Below are positions 55,601 to 62,019 of a stretch of DNA of 64,000 bases, piece by piece. The translations under genes and the position numbers were made by a program. The notes under the pieces are model-generated. The model was not told where the DNA came from. It did not search any database and saw only the letters and a program-made list of their open reading frames with translations. This DNA is from Ectobius pallidus (taxonomy: Eukaryota; Arthropoda; Insecta; Blattodea; Ectobiidae): assembly GCA_964059195.1 (NCBI GenBank), contig CAXKWD010000005.1:96423882-96487881 (forward strand), read 5' to 3'. Each line of letters opens with the position of its first letter. Within the stretch, counting starts at the first letter, position 1.

Positions 55601-58600
55601 GTCGATCTGAGTTTTCTATCTTCTTGATTCTTGACTTCAGTTGTTCCACTTCTGTCTTCATTCTTGCTATTTCCTCTCTGATTTCTTGTTTAACTTCTTT
55701 GGTTGATCCATTTATTTTATTAACTATTCTTTCTTCCATTCTTTCAAGGCTTTTGATGACCTCTTCAGAAACACCTGGCCCTGGGTTCATTTCAACCCCT
55801 CCAATTATCAGCAACACTACAATCAGTTGGGCCCAGGTCGCCATGTTTGATTGATCTTCTCTTACTGTTCCTTTGGTCCCTGCTCTCCTTTTTGACCCAA
55901 ATGAGCCTATCCTCATTCTGTATAATTCAATTTCATTGGCCATGTCCCTTGTGTCGTTTTTACTTATATCCACTCAGCACCTCTTCCACACGTCTGCTCG
56001 TTACCACTGCTTGCTTAGAACTGATTATCATGATATGTGGATTTAGCGCATTATATTATTCAAATATGATATTTTGGACATTCTGTGATGTCCATCTTCG
56101 AAGAGTGGACTCAACAAACTGTTAGCCTAGCGTGCGGAATTGTATAAGGCTCATTTCCATTTGTTTACTCTCATTATTATGATAATAGTCCTTTTGATTT
56201 ATTTTTAATATTTCAAGATGGCACTGATATGTGTTAATATTTTTATTTTGTCAATATAACTGCAATTCAGTGTTCCTAAATAAATTTACATTTTTTATCT
56301 ATTACTTCATCCTAGAGAAGCATTCTTCAAGAACATGGAAAAAGAGATGGAGTTTATATCTTACAATAACCTGAAGAAAACAGCAATCGAGAGATGAACA
56401 TGGCTACCTCTTTAGATAGAGAGAGACTTACTTAATTGATTGTAGAAAACTTGTTGACTCATCATGGCAATTGCAGCAGGCACTTGGTGCATGATTATTT
56501 ACAAAAAAAACTTATTCCACGTTTGCATTGTGGAGGGTACTGCAAAGAGATATTTCACCATTTTCAAGGGTTCAGAAGAATGGTCAATATATTTTGATTT
56601 CTTACACTTCTGGTGTGCTTATAAATTTTTTAAGTTTCAGAAGTGGCAGAAATAGTAAAAAAAAGAGACACTCGCAAAACAGTAGATTAACAATGCTACC
56701 ACACCTGACTTTTAAACAAAATGAAATGTGAAGTAATCAGAGAAATGCTCTGGAAGGAAGCAATAACCGAGTTAATAATTTAAAGTGATATATCCACCTA
56801 CTGGGATTTCACAGAAAGTCCTGGATAATGTTGTAAGAACTGAAATTTCAAAAGGTAATAAATTAATATGGAAAGTGAAGTGTGAAACAAGCTAAAATCC
56901 TGGACATCTTTTAAAATTTTTTAAATTCCCCACAGGCTTAAAAGAGGACATGTCGGGGGGGTGGGGGGAACTGGACTATGGTACCCTTAACATTGACCAA
57001 TGTATGCAACTCCCTTGCAATGCCTTTTACTGTAACATACTTGTGCGGTATGTACGATGCTTTTCTAATAGCTACCATTGTATTATCATTGCATAAATAA
57101 CTTTTTTTAGTTCACTGGGTTACAGGCAACTTCTGGTGATCCTATAAGGGGATGTTCACAGCGTATTTGTTTCCAAGTTGCACCAGTCCCCTACCATAAG
57201 ACTTAACCTAAAAATGACACAAACGCCCAATCTTGAGCCTGAGAAAGGGATTTTTCCTTTTGAAGGCCAATAATCAAACCCAGACCACTAGGATGGAAGG
57301 CAGTTGCACTTCTAACTCATCCAGAACAGCTGATTGTTAAATTATATGCATTTATGTGGTTTTTCTGCATTTTAATTACAGAACTCCATCAGCAACTATA
57401 ATAATGGATGCATCGATAACAACGCTATTAGCATTCATTTTAGCTATATCACCTGTCTCAATGGATTACTGGTTCTTCTGTACAAGACCCAGTAAGTGTT
57501 GATAAACAAGTTACCATATTATAGAAACTGATATTGGGAAGATCACAGTGAAGTCATAATATGATATTATGGTTTAAAAAACACACTTAAACTTCACTAA
57601 TTTCATTAGTGAAGTTTAAGTGTGTTTTATAAACCATAATATAATAAAATTATCATATGCTATTTCTTTAACCTATTCTTACGCAATGAATTTCAAAGTT
57701 ATATTTTAGGTACCTATAATTATTGGTCTTCATTTAAACATTTTTGTAATTGAAGAAATTAATGGCTTTTATCCCAGTAGACTTTAGTTTTTCTGCTTTG
57801 CGAGTAGCAAAATAAGATAATATACTTAAACAGAGTAAGCTCATATGAATCTTGCATTTCAAGAATGTTATTTTTCTTTCCACAGATAAAACTCGACCTA
57901 CGAAACCTACTGGAGCACTAATTGACTGGAAGCCATTTGCAAAAAAAATTAATTGGTATACATATTTAACAATTGGTACGTAATGGGAAATTTTACACAA
58001 TTTCAATGGTCTAATCAGACAAATTTAATTTTGTTTCATACCGTACAATTTCTCTTGTAAATGAAAATACATTCCATTAGCTAATAAATATCTTCTTCTT
58101 CTTCTTCTTCTTCTTCCATACTTCATGGATTAGGTTAGTGCCCATTAGAATGTATCTGGCCATCGTTTCCTTGGTCTTCCCAGATGTCTTCTTCCTTTAG
58201 GCTTGTAGTAAAATACCTTTCTTGGGATCCTTTCTGGTGACATTCTCTCGACATGCTGTCTCCATTCATTTCTACAGTTTGGGATTTTTTCTTGCAGAGA
58301 AATTATTTCTAACGCTTCTCTAATTTCTTTGTTTAAGCTATATTTAATGTGTTTCAGATCATGAAGGAAGGCAGGCTTGGCCATTACTTTATAAAACTTT
58401 GTTCGAGTTTCTTTTCTGGCTATAATTTTCAGATTCCTGTTTATTGTAGCACATATCTATTGGTACATGAATAGTTTATTATTAAAGTCATTATCAAATT
58501 ATTTTGTATCTAACATGTGTTCCTAAACATTTAAAACTCGTGACTGGATATAATATGGTATCAATTATTACTAATAAATATATAATAGAGTTAAAATTTA

Positions 58601-61600
58601 AGTTACCAGTAACATAATTAAATAATTAACACTTCTCCATTAATAATCAAATATTCTTTAAAATAAAACTGCTTTGGCTATTGTGTTTAAAGGGGTAGGG
58701 AGATACATCTAACCACCTTTAAACAAGAAATTTTTCAAAATGAATTTTAAAATATGGTACGTAGAAACATTTTAAGCAAAAATTGACTAAATCATTAAAA
58801 TCAGAAAATAATTGTGAACACAAAGATCTGATTGTGCATGAAAAAAATAATATACTAGTTAATGAATTTTTAAATGCCCCAAGAAGAAAGCTTAATTCTT
58901 AGAATTGCTTTGTTTTGGCTGTGTCTAATTGGCACCCTTAATTTAAGGCACATATCCTCGAAGAATTTCCCCCATGAAATTCAGTAAACCTTCACTGGGT
59001 ACCACATCAGGAAAGAGAAATCCAACAGTTGTTGAATAGCAGCTGACCATGTGGGCAAATCCCCATGAAACATGTTGCTACCTGAATATTGATAAAAGTG
59101 AAGTTTAATGACTTCTAAAAATTGTGTTTTTATTGACACTTACAAAGGATATGGCATCATGGAACTTTGCTGACTTAAAGATTATGCTGTAAAGTACAGT
59201 CGGTCAAATAAAAAACGTCGGGACTCGTATGCAATTAAAATTAAAGTTTTAACGCATTAGTTCACAAGTTTCCTATAAAAAACATAAAACACAGGACATT
59301 CTCGGAACATATGAGGCCATGCGACAGGAGGGAAAAAAATGAACTACGCGGAAAGCACAACACACGATATTCAACTTAATGTATTGTCATAATTCATTTT
59401 GCTGTGTGTCATCAGATTGGTTGCAGAAGTTGAACGTAAGTTATTGGTTTTGCACTACAAGTACCGGTATTATAAAATAAAATCTTAAAAAAATGCTCCT
59501 TGAATAATCATATTCCTTGCGAATTTATTAATTATTAATATTATAAGAATTTGCAACCAAGAATATGGCGGATGTGAGACATATAGCCACAGCCTTCTAT
59601 ACATGTTCGTTTTGGAACAAAACTGACTAAATAATCAAGAAAATACATGGAGAGACAAGAGGCAGGTGAGAACCTAACCTTAAGTCTTCCTGTACATGTG
59701 CATATGCTCGTTCGTGATACTTAATCAAATACCGCCTGACGTTTTTTATTTGACCGACTGTACATTATTAACAATCTGCAGGGTGACCTAGAGCGTGCCC
59801 ACCTCTATATACGAAGGGCAGAGTCCTCTATTAGAGACTTTAAGATGGGGGGGGGGCCTGTGTCATAGATTCACGATACGTAAAAGAACTCCAAGAATAA
59901 ATTAGAGCCTCTGGACAAAATTCCTCAGCCCTTTCACGACCAAGTAATACCTTAGTTTCCAGAGGAGGTTTGTGAAGTGATGAGCATACCACCTGTCACT
60001 CTGCCCTTTCTCGGAAAATAAGCATAACAAAACTCACTTAGGTAACAGAAACCTCCACTCGGAGGCCCTATGCCTCACCACTAGGGACAATAGGAAAAGA
60101 CAGACAGACAGACAGTGACTACGTTTTCATGCAGAATTCAGATCGATCTGAATACTTTTATCGGATTGAAATTGTCATGAAAGTGGAAACTGAGACTGAT
60201 TTGAGTGTCAAGGTCAATCCTCCTAAAAGTAGGATCGGATCGGACTGAGATCATATGCAAACGCCATGAAAACACTACCACATATTCAGTTCGATCACAA
60301 TATGCTAATCAGACATTTCATTGGTCCTCAGTGTCCTTGTGATGTTCTCGTGTTTGGCAAGAAGGGTTTCATTGGTCATAGAATGTGTGGATTATCTCGG
60401 AAACGTTGTTTTCAATATCGGATCAAAATTCTGCATCAAAACGTAGTAATTATTAACAAAGGAAAAATAATTACCTGAAATACCCATATACCTAGGTCCT
60501 ACTTGTTTCTAGACAAAGACTGGAATATACCATGTGATTAAATAAAATTATTTTAATATTTTGTTATACTGTACATGTAGCCTACATTTATTTTATTTTA
60601 TTTTATTTCAGGAGGAGGATTTGCTCTCTATAAAGGAATATTAGACTCAAAGTTGCTAGACTTAGTTAACATCAGTTTTATGAAGGATCTAGATGATAGT
60701 ATTATACTAATACTGTTCTGCCTTATTACCATCGTGATGGTACAGTTTGTACATGGATTACCTGTTTTCTTCATAGTAGCACCTTTTGCTGCTCATGCGG
60801 TGAGTTTTATGAATTTAATTTTTGTTTGACGATACTATAATATGCTTATTATGTGTTACATAATGGTATCATAATGATACTTATTTTGACACTGTTTTTC
60901 ATTTCAACATCGGTTCGATTATTATCGAACATGGAACGATCTTGAGATTTTGAGAGTGGCAGCTGAAATCTGCATAATAAATAGTCTGTATTTAAAATAA
61001 ATCCAATCAATATTCGCTAGGCAAATTTTATATATTCTATATAATTCTGCTAATTATTCTACACACACTAATTTCTGTATGTAAATAACAAAATATTTTC
61101 TGTCAAGCTTCATGACTGTATGGCCTATTGAACTGTGATTATATCATGATGCCTAACAAAAATTTAATAGTTGAAATCACTAAATTTTAAAAGTTTCTGT
61201 AGTTTTTAATAATCTTCCATATTTTTCAGAGTGATCTAGCTCAATTGAAAGAATTCCACATAATTGTAGCAGTAGCAGTTTGCTGTTCTATGACCTTCCT
61301 CTTCCCCTGGACAAGTGAAACATGCAAAACTGTCAATGCAAAAGTTAAAGTTCCCATCAAGGATATGGTAAGTGTAGATTAAATAGTACATTTTTTTTTA
61401 ATCTGAGGGAATCAATAAGAAACTTAGCCTAATAATTTGAAAAATAAGAAAGAAGTTCATAAAGCCTGCTTTGTTGAAGTACTGGTAATGAGAGATTGAC
61501 ATTCGAAGCCAAATGTGACTGTCTTTTGGCTGTGTAATTATATCTAAGTCATCAACAATTTTGTTTCCGAGAAGAGTTGATTTAAGATTCAAGTAAATTT

Positions 61601-61813
61601 GTACTATAGACCTGTAAAAATCTGCATTACTGCTTCCTTCATCTAAAATTACACCGCATGCCACTGTCTCATGATCACATTGTATTTGATTTGTTTCAGG
61701 TTGTAGCTGGCTTAATGCCACTTTTGTTTTGCTATTTGATAACGGTTGGAATGTTCATGTCAGTTGGAAAACTTATGTTGAAAGATCCTCTTGGTGGAAA
61801 CATAACCAAATAG
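31354..61813 (+). CDS. SLC13/INDY-family polytopic membrane protein lacking sodium-site motifs, 13 exons
   Basis: join(31354..31445, 32942..33050, 34496..34761, 39213..39327, 39663..39712, 42805..42924, 44285..44401, 52695..52940, 57382..57491, 57886..57975, 60612..60799, 61230..61367, 61700..61813): 1755 bases, 584 residues, all GT-AG, no frame break. The fold order matches SLC13 carriers: first membrane helix (SFFTVLTPLLLLPLIIYE), WATQAIPIPVTGLLPVLLYP, AYSANIGSTATVIGSGVNL, LTIGGGFALYKG and C-terminal helices. INDY-type proteins import citrate and other dicarboxylates with sodium. Here the first SNT motif is T173-D174-I175, GTGPNL is GSGVNL (238-243), the second SNT is V485-H486-G487, and the late TPPN signature is replaced around 528-536. 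The coding frame is intact, so it is probably a divergent paralogue with changed or no transport, not a pseudogene. Confidence 0.9.
31645..32300 (-). pseudogene. RTE-like LINE ORF2 fragment (RT palm to C-terminus)
   Basis: On -, PYVTYADDAVILAETEDGL gives the RT catalytic YADD. Then come VKYCRIHKTVVTTILPYAVE, RADAAQTKQ and DITKFIKDRRKYWKEHIDRM, typical of the C-terminal half of RTE-like ORF2. Stops and frame shifts break it. It lies in intron 1 of the SLC13-like gene, antisense. Confidence 0.75.
32942..33050 (+). CDS. SLC13-like exon 2: first membrane helix
   Basis: Acceptor tctgtttcag and donor gtaagc. Basic stretch SGKQRLKRFMKCYW then a hydrophobic helix ending IIYERK. Confidence 0.88.
33140..33739. 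mobile_element. 600-bp foldback element with long imperfect TIRs
   Basis: Ends GGGCCATTCAGATAGAAA on the left and the reverse complement GGGCCATTCAGATAGAAAC on the right. Similarity runs about 100 bases inward with GTTTAAGTTTACGT-type blocks. No transposase and no clean TSD. Confidence 0.75.
34496..34761 (+). CDS. SLC13-like exon 3: helices 2-3
   Basis: Acceptor ctgtttacag and donor gtaagt. DTRCLYTYLIISIFWATQAI, PIPVTGLLPVLLYPALAV and INFLATALLAYSVDKSGLYK, where relatives have the MFLGGLIVAIAVE segment. Confidence 0.92.
34762..36700. other. Intron 3 of SLC13-like gene, first part: nothing recognised
   Basis: A+T-rich, without coding frames, TIRs or tandem arrays that I can support. Confidence 0.5.
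36715..36910 (+). repeat. tRNA-derived SINE fragment, family B
   Basis: B-box-like GGTTCAAATATC, then CAAATTGACATGGGTTTTTC, the conserved body block also present at 42525. Confidence 0.6.
37001..37393. mobile_element. PIF/Harbinger MITE with TTA duplication
   Basis: Ends GGGCCGGTATTATAA left and GGCCCGGTATTATAAAC on the other strand. TTA sits immediately on both sides (36998-37000, 37394-37396), the hallmark of Harbinger insertion. 393 bp. The interior has GTTTAA/TTAAAC blocks in both orientations. Confidence 0.85.
37790..38205. mobile_element. TA-flanked MITE (Tc1/mariner type)
   Basis: TIRs CAGCTCATGCTATATGAAGG left and TGGCTCACGCTATATGAAGG on the other strand. TA dinucleotides flank both ends. 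416 bp, with a (GAAA)n run inside. Confidence 0.75.
38521..38646. repeat. Perfect 60-bp inverted repeat with 6-base loop
   Basis: Arms 38521-38580 and 38587-38646 are exact reverse complements; loop TGATTC. Not part of a coding sequence; no TSD seen. Confidence 0.95.
38790..38860 (+). tRNA. tRNA-like sequence (Asn anticodon GTT), probably a SINE head or pseudogene
   Basis: Folds as a cloverleaf: acceptor GTCATGG/TTATGAC (two G-T pairs), D stem GCTC/GAGC, anticodon stem TCGGC/GCCGA with loop GCGTTAA (anticodon GTT), T stem CCGTG/CCCGG with one mismatch around TTCAAAT. A T5 run follows at 38866. C replaces the near-universal T33, and a relative with the same blocks lies at 50965-51035, so a tRNA-derived SINE head is more likely than a working tRNA gene. 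Confidence 0.45.
39213..39327 (+). CDS. SLC13-like exon 4: altered first SNT region
   Basis: Acceptor ttgttatag and donor gtgagt. LTLSVFLITALGSMFFTDIV then TTEMTLPIVIVMLRSLEE. The TDI at 39262-39270 stands where the family has SNT. Confidence 0.92.
39663..39712 (+). CDS. SLC13-like exon 5: short acidic loop
   Basis: Acceptor ttttcacag and donor gtaagt. 16 codons (AGLSRFAEEEPEEGER) plus two bases. Both phases fit exons 4 and 6. Confidence 0.8.
39782..40066. repeat. Foldback repeat with degenerate hammerhead-like segment (Penelope-like?)
   Basis: TTGGTATTGAAGCATCTTC at 39782 recurs inverted at 40048-40066. Between them, on -, CTGAAAA, a CCC/GGG stem II and GAAACGTC at 39845-39880 align with a hammerhead core with two core bases changed. 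A link to Penelope-like elements is inference. Confidence 0.5.
40517..40659. repeat. Inverted repeat with perfect 33-bp arms
   Basis: Arms 40517-40549 and 40627-40659 are exact reverse complements (TCGGTCAACAAGGTTTCCTC and on), spacer 77 bases. Class unknown. Confidence 0.9.
41556..42375. mobile_element. Deleted Tc1/mariner-superfamily element with TA duplication
   Basis: TIRs of about 100 bp start CAGAGTGTCCGGGAAAGACC left and CACCGTGTACGGGAAAGACC on the other strand; TA at 41554-41555 and 42376-42377. 820 bp. It encloses an open, internally deleted transposase on -. Confidence 0.9.
41663..42151 (-). CDS. Short transposase: HTH domains fused in frame to the C-terminus
   Basis: 162 residues, no stop. 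Residues 1-35 (VMRRLQRRFQTDKGRNPPAR) are the N-terminal HTH (DUF4817-like) of an insect IS630/mariner-type transposase. Residues about 50-87 (RINDNDIERVRAAF and SIREAARQLQMPNSTVH) are the second HTH. The frame then jumps to PTPWAPRSPDMTPLDFFLW, the block with the third catalytic residue, and ends GAHIEVY. The central catalytic part with the first two Asp residues is deleted without a frame break. It could bind TIRs but cannot transpose. Chance preservation in a recent deletion copy is the simplest reading; a repressor role is speculation. Confidence 0.7.
   Translation of the reverse strand: MQVMRRLQRRFQTDKGRNPPARNSILHWDKQFLEVGNAESQRGKAKKSRINDNDIERVRAAFVGSPRKSIREAARQLQMPNSTVHGREGPTPWAPRSPDMTPLDFFLWSFVKDKVYRTPVTDNADLRGRIYDAIALVTPEMLSRVWHEIEYRTTNGAHIEVY
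42466..42745 (+). repeat. tRNA-derived SINE, family B, near complete
   Basis: Head CCAAGTGGCAGCATCTTGGA, B-box-like GAGTTCAAACC, body AATTTGACTTGGGTTTTTTC and CATGGTTTCCCCCGTC, tail CCTCCTGTATCATAATAATT and ACATCAACAATAGACAAC. Body and tail blocks recur at 36770 and 7320. Confidence 0.7.
42805..42924 (+). CDS. SLC13-like exon 6: GSGVNL region
   Basis: Acceptor atgttgcag and donor gtaagt. It encodes PIPTRTTLCYLIGIAYSANI then GSTATVIGSGVNL. A competing AG at 42838-42839 would break the phase, so the upstream acceptor is chosen. Confidence 0.9.
43000..44284. other. Intron 6 of SLC13-like gene, nothing recognised
   Basis: A+T-rich with short GAATCA-type repeats around 43495-43690 but no gene or TIR. 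Confidence 0.45.
44285..44401 (+). CDS. SLC13-like exon 7: membrane helix
   Basis: Acceptor tttttttcag and donor gtaaga. HNHYYMPYQMWCMVCLFGAV then VEVIIVWLWLNVSLMGLFW. Confidence 0.9.
44670..44905 (-). mobile_element. LINE 3' end, inverted copy
   Basis: On -, RPEGKRPLGKPRHRWEDNIR is readable, followed by a broken DLREVG-like region and AMNLQIP-stop, with the 3' UTR AATTATCTATTGC. Same family as 4449-4690 and 62480-62715. Confidence 0.75.
45879..46118 (-). pseudogene. LINE ORF2 fragment (YGCETW region)
   Basis: Open for 79 codons: VVLYGCETWSLTLQEKHNLR then VIKNRVLRKIFRPEKDE, the conserved segment after the RT domain of the same LINE family as at 44670. Truncated at both ends. Confidence 0.75.
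46160..46347. mobile_element. Small hAT MITE
   Basis: Ends CAGTGGCAGACACAGAA and CAGTGGTGGGCGG (other strand); flanks ATTACCTC and ATTACTGC are an imperfect 8-bp TSD. Related to the element at 29446. Confidence 0.65.
46428..47201 (+). mobile_element. Deleted hAT element with perfect 8-bp TSD
   Basis: TSD GTCATTAT at 46420-46427 and 47202-47209. TIRs TAGGGACCGGATTCTTAGG and TAGGGACCGGATTTTTAGG. 774 bp. It contains the C-terminus of a hAT transposase. Confidence 0.88.
46805..46936 (+). pseudogene. hAT transposase C-terminal dimerisation segment
   Basis: Reads SCEVERTFSAFKCILRDNRK then NFTVENLERYLVIYRNQEM-stop, the hAT C-terminal dimerisation motif (ERxFSxxK..L.DNR..F..ENL). Upstream transposase is deleted. 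Confidence 0.8.
47241..47360 (+). repeat. 20-bp minisatellite, about six units
   Basis: Unit TAATTATTTTGAAATAGTTA; inner four copies identical, last copy diverged. The array lies between direct repeats AGGTATTTACCAAA at 47221 and 47373. Confidence 0.95.
48424..48816. mobile_element. hAT MITE with perfect 8-bp TSD
   Basis: TSD GATTTAAG (48416-48423, 48817-48824). TIR CAGTGCTTTAGTTGG at both ends. 393 bp, with repeated ACCGGTAC motifs near the right end. Confidence 0.88.
49625..49656 (+). repeat. (CA)16 microsatellite
   Basis: Uninterrupted CA dinucleotides. Confidence 0.95.
49857..50866 (+). mobile_element. Non-autonomous Helitron
   Basis: 5' end TCTATATTAATAAAAATG inserted after A; the early block GAACGGCTCGACCAATTTGG is typical of insect Helitrons. 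3' end is a GTGGGCGAAGCCATGGGC hairpin region then CTAG at 50863-50866, followed by T. No TIR or TSD, as expected. A second, degenerate 3'-end-like block (GCGGGTGAAGCCGGGGGC) lies inside at 50441-50458. No Rep/helicase frame. Confidence 0.8.
50960..51055 (+). repeat. tRNA-derived SINE head
   Basis: TAGCTCAGTTCAGAGAGC (A-box region), AAAGCCGAAGGTCACA and B box GGTTCAAATTCC, then TTTTTT. Same plan as 38790-38860. Confidence 0.6.
51170..51225 (+). repeat. tRNA-like SINE fragment
   Basis: Contains GAGTTCGAATCCC (B box) after GGTTACTGTGCTAGTGGTCA. Head only. Confidence 0.45.
51964..52465. mobile_element. Mariner foldback made of two inverted transposase 3' ends
   Basis: TA flanks (51962-51963, 52466-52467). 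Arms of about 150 bp are nearly identical reverse complements (CAAGGGCTGTCCAGAAAGTA left). Reading inward to outward, each arm encodes the end of a mariner transposase (EKL-PRYDK, then LNLNGDYVEK-stop) followed by its 3' UTR and TIR. The centre (about 52140-52260) is unique. Confidence 0.85.
52695..52940 (+). CDS. SLC13-like exon 8: charged loop and helix
   Basis: Acceptor tttttttcag and donor gtaagt. A charged cytosolic loop (EKRSDPEVISLRDEGKEEDL) leads into IICAMLVIIGLLLWIFRSP, matching the loop before helix 7 in the family. The 8.3-kb intron before it holds the Helitron and several MITEs. Confidence 0.92.
53061..53697. mobile_element. hAT MITE with perfect 8-bp TSD
   Basis: TSD ATAATAAG (53053-53060, 53698-53705). 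Ends TAGACCTGGGATTTTAGG and TAGACCTGGGATTTTAAGG. The interior has repeated AAATAGGC(A/T)TTT motifs in both halves. 637 bp. Confidence 0.88.
53750..53830 (+). repeat. tRNA-derived SINE fragment
   Basis: B box GTGGTTCAAATCCC followed by GAATTTTTCAGTCTGGC, like the region after the tRNA head at 38861. Confidence 0.45.
54431..56023 (-). mobile_element. Complete ORF1-only LINE with 14-bp TSD
   Basis: Exact duplication ATTATCATGATATG at 54417-54430 and 56024-56037. On -, an 80-base leader, one ORF (55943-54921), about 490 bases of 3' UTR and an AAATTCATTC-type repeat tail next to the left TSD. No endonuclease or RT is present between ORF1 and the tail. It lies antisense in intron 8 of the SLC13-like gene. 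Confidence 0.85.
54921..55943 (-). CDS. LINE ORF1 protein: 2A-like motif, coiled coil, RRM-like domain
   Basis: 340 residues from the first ATG (55943-55941); a GTG ten codons upstream is also in frame. A basic N-terminus leads to a hydrophobic run and GGVEMNPGP, like the 2A ribosome-skipping motif of Crack/Daphne/CR1-type ORF1 proteins; the Asp of D-x-E-x-N-P-G-P is Gly (codon 55799-55797) and skipping would fall at 55779/55778. A long charged coiled coil follows (EEVIKSLERMEERIV to SRIKKIENSDRQ). Then an RRM-like RNA-binding region starts NLVFHGIKD and includes TIYINRALSPTERITRRKL. The tail is Ser/Thr/Glu-rich and ends in a basic segment. It probably binds its RNA as a multimer. The open frame suggests recent insertion. 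Confidence 0.82.
   Translation of the reverse strand: MANEIELYRMRIGSFGSKRRAGTKGTVREDQSNMATWAQLIVVLLIIGGVEMNPGPGVSEEVIKSLERMEERIVNKINGSTKEVKQEIREEIARMKTEVEQLKSRIKKIENSDRQLNLVFHGIKDRKGISALQEVHELVESKLEVQIQGWEFLTAYRTGKNSGNRVIIAKCASTQVVFATLKRSNKLKGTTIYINRALSPTERITRRKLVEKMKIERSKGNKATIRNLQLYVDGRKIDVRNSAETSVMTSSAESATADKRAGSQVNERQREHAPTSPGKDSNKPTTQLSEEASTSSVTQHFQIPWGPWSKNAPSDINSESSEESAPIITRSRKRLQSFKR
57382..57491 (+). CDS. SLC13-like exon 9: membrane helix
   Basis: Acceptor tttaattacag and donor gtaagt. TPSATIIMDASITTLLAFIL then AISPVSMDYWFFCTRP. One base carries over. Confidence 0.9.
57564..57642. repeat. Inverted repeat, 37-bp arms, one mismatch
   Basis: Arms 57564-57600 and 57606-57642 around TTTCA. 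It lies in the 394-base intron between exons 9 and 10. Confidence 0.92.
57886..57975 (+). CDS. SLC13-like exon 10: loop before GGGFAL
   Basis: Acceptor tttccacag and donor gtacgt. TRPTKPTGALIDWKPFAKKI then NWYTYLTI, corresponding to the W-K loop preceding the second inverted repeat. Confidence 0.9.
58080..58450 (-). pseudogene. RTE-like LINE ORF2 C-terminal fragment
   Basis: On -, NEWRQHVERMSPERIPRKVF then KGRRHLGRPRKRW, the basic C-terminal signature of these ORF2 proteins, followed by a GAAGAA repeat tail at about 58093-58116. 5' truncated. Confidence 0.7.
58451..59196. other. Intron 10 of SLC13-like gene, nothing recognised
   Basis: A+T-rich, no supported element. Confidence 0.45.
59197..59760. 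mobile_element. Tc1/mariner-type MITE
   Basis: TA on both sides (59195-59196, 59761-59762). TIRs of 25 bases or more, starting CAGTCGGTCAAATAAAAAAC at both ends. 564 bp, no transposase. Confidence 0.88.
59775..60115 (-). mobile_element. SINE-like retroposon of unrecognised family, copy 2
   Basis: On - it carries GGGCCTCCGAGTGGAGGTTT, GAAACTAAGGTATTACTTGG and GTCCAGAGGCTCTAATTTA, in the same order as 15372-15664. Its start or 5' flank has an ACAG repeat and its 3' end lies next to the MITE at 59197-59760. Confidence 0.7.
60612..60799 (+). CDS. SLC13-like exon 11: GGGFAL and altered second SNT
   Basis: Acceptor tttatttcag and donor gtgagt. GGGFALYKGI is conserved, but VQFVHGLPVFFIVAPF replaces the T-x-SNT-x-A-x4-P-I segment of transporters. 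Confidence 0.92.
60890..61020 (-). repeat. Interspersed repeat, partner of 23420-23540
   Basis: Contains GAACATGGAACGATCTTGA and CTGTATTTAAAATAAATCC; the reverse complement matches the copy in the CAP 3' region. Confidence 0.6.
61230..61367 (+). CDS. SLC13-like exon 12: altered TPPN signature
   Basis: Acceptor atttttcag and donor gtaagt. HIIVAVAVCCSMTFLFPWTS then ETCKTVNAKVKVPIKDM; relatives have LPxATPPNAIVF here. Confidence 0.92.
61700..61813 (+). CDS. SLC13-like exon 13: last helix and stop
   Basis: Acceptor ttgtttcag. VVAGLMPLLFCYLITVGMFM then SVGKLMLKDPLGGNITK-stop (TAG 61811-61813). Confidence 0.92.
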   Translation, partial: VVAGLMPLLFCYLITVGMFMSVGKLMLKDPLGGNITK

Positions 61814-61850
61814 TTAAGGAGAAACATTAAACAATTTTGTATGTTTTATT

Positions 61851-61856
61851 ATTAAA
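61851..61856 (+). promoter_or_regulatory. Candidate poly(A) signal of the SLC13-like gene
   Basis: ATTAAA 38 bases after the stop; another ATTAAA lies at 61826-61831. A short 3' UTR would end before the MITE at 62020. Confidence 0.45.
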
Positions 61857-62019
61857 CATTCTAAAAAAGAATATTTAAGGGATGTAAATTTTTATAAAAT
61901 AATTGTAGCATATTACAACATAGAAGAAAGACTTACTGTATAAATATATTGGTACTGAACAGGGATGTTTTAAACACATTGTGATTATTAGACACCGGAT
62001 GTTAGGATATATTCTAGAG

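Noticed and set aside
55387..55854. 155-codon frame on +
   Set aside because: Antisense of LINE ORF1; no domain features.
22790..59470. Recurrent ACCGGTA motif (e.g. 22801, 30934, 47625, 59462)
   Set aside because: Short palindromic hexamer-like string; too short to support a regulatory role and partly inside MITEs.
34496..61813. SLC13-like locus as a pseudogene
   Set aside because: Thirteen exons have canonical splice sites, matching phases and no stop, so decay is unlikely.
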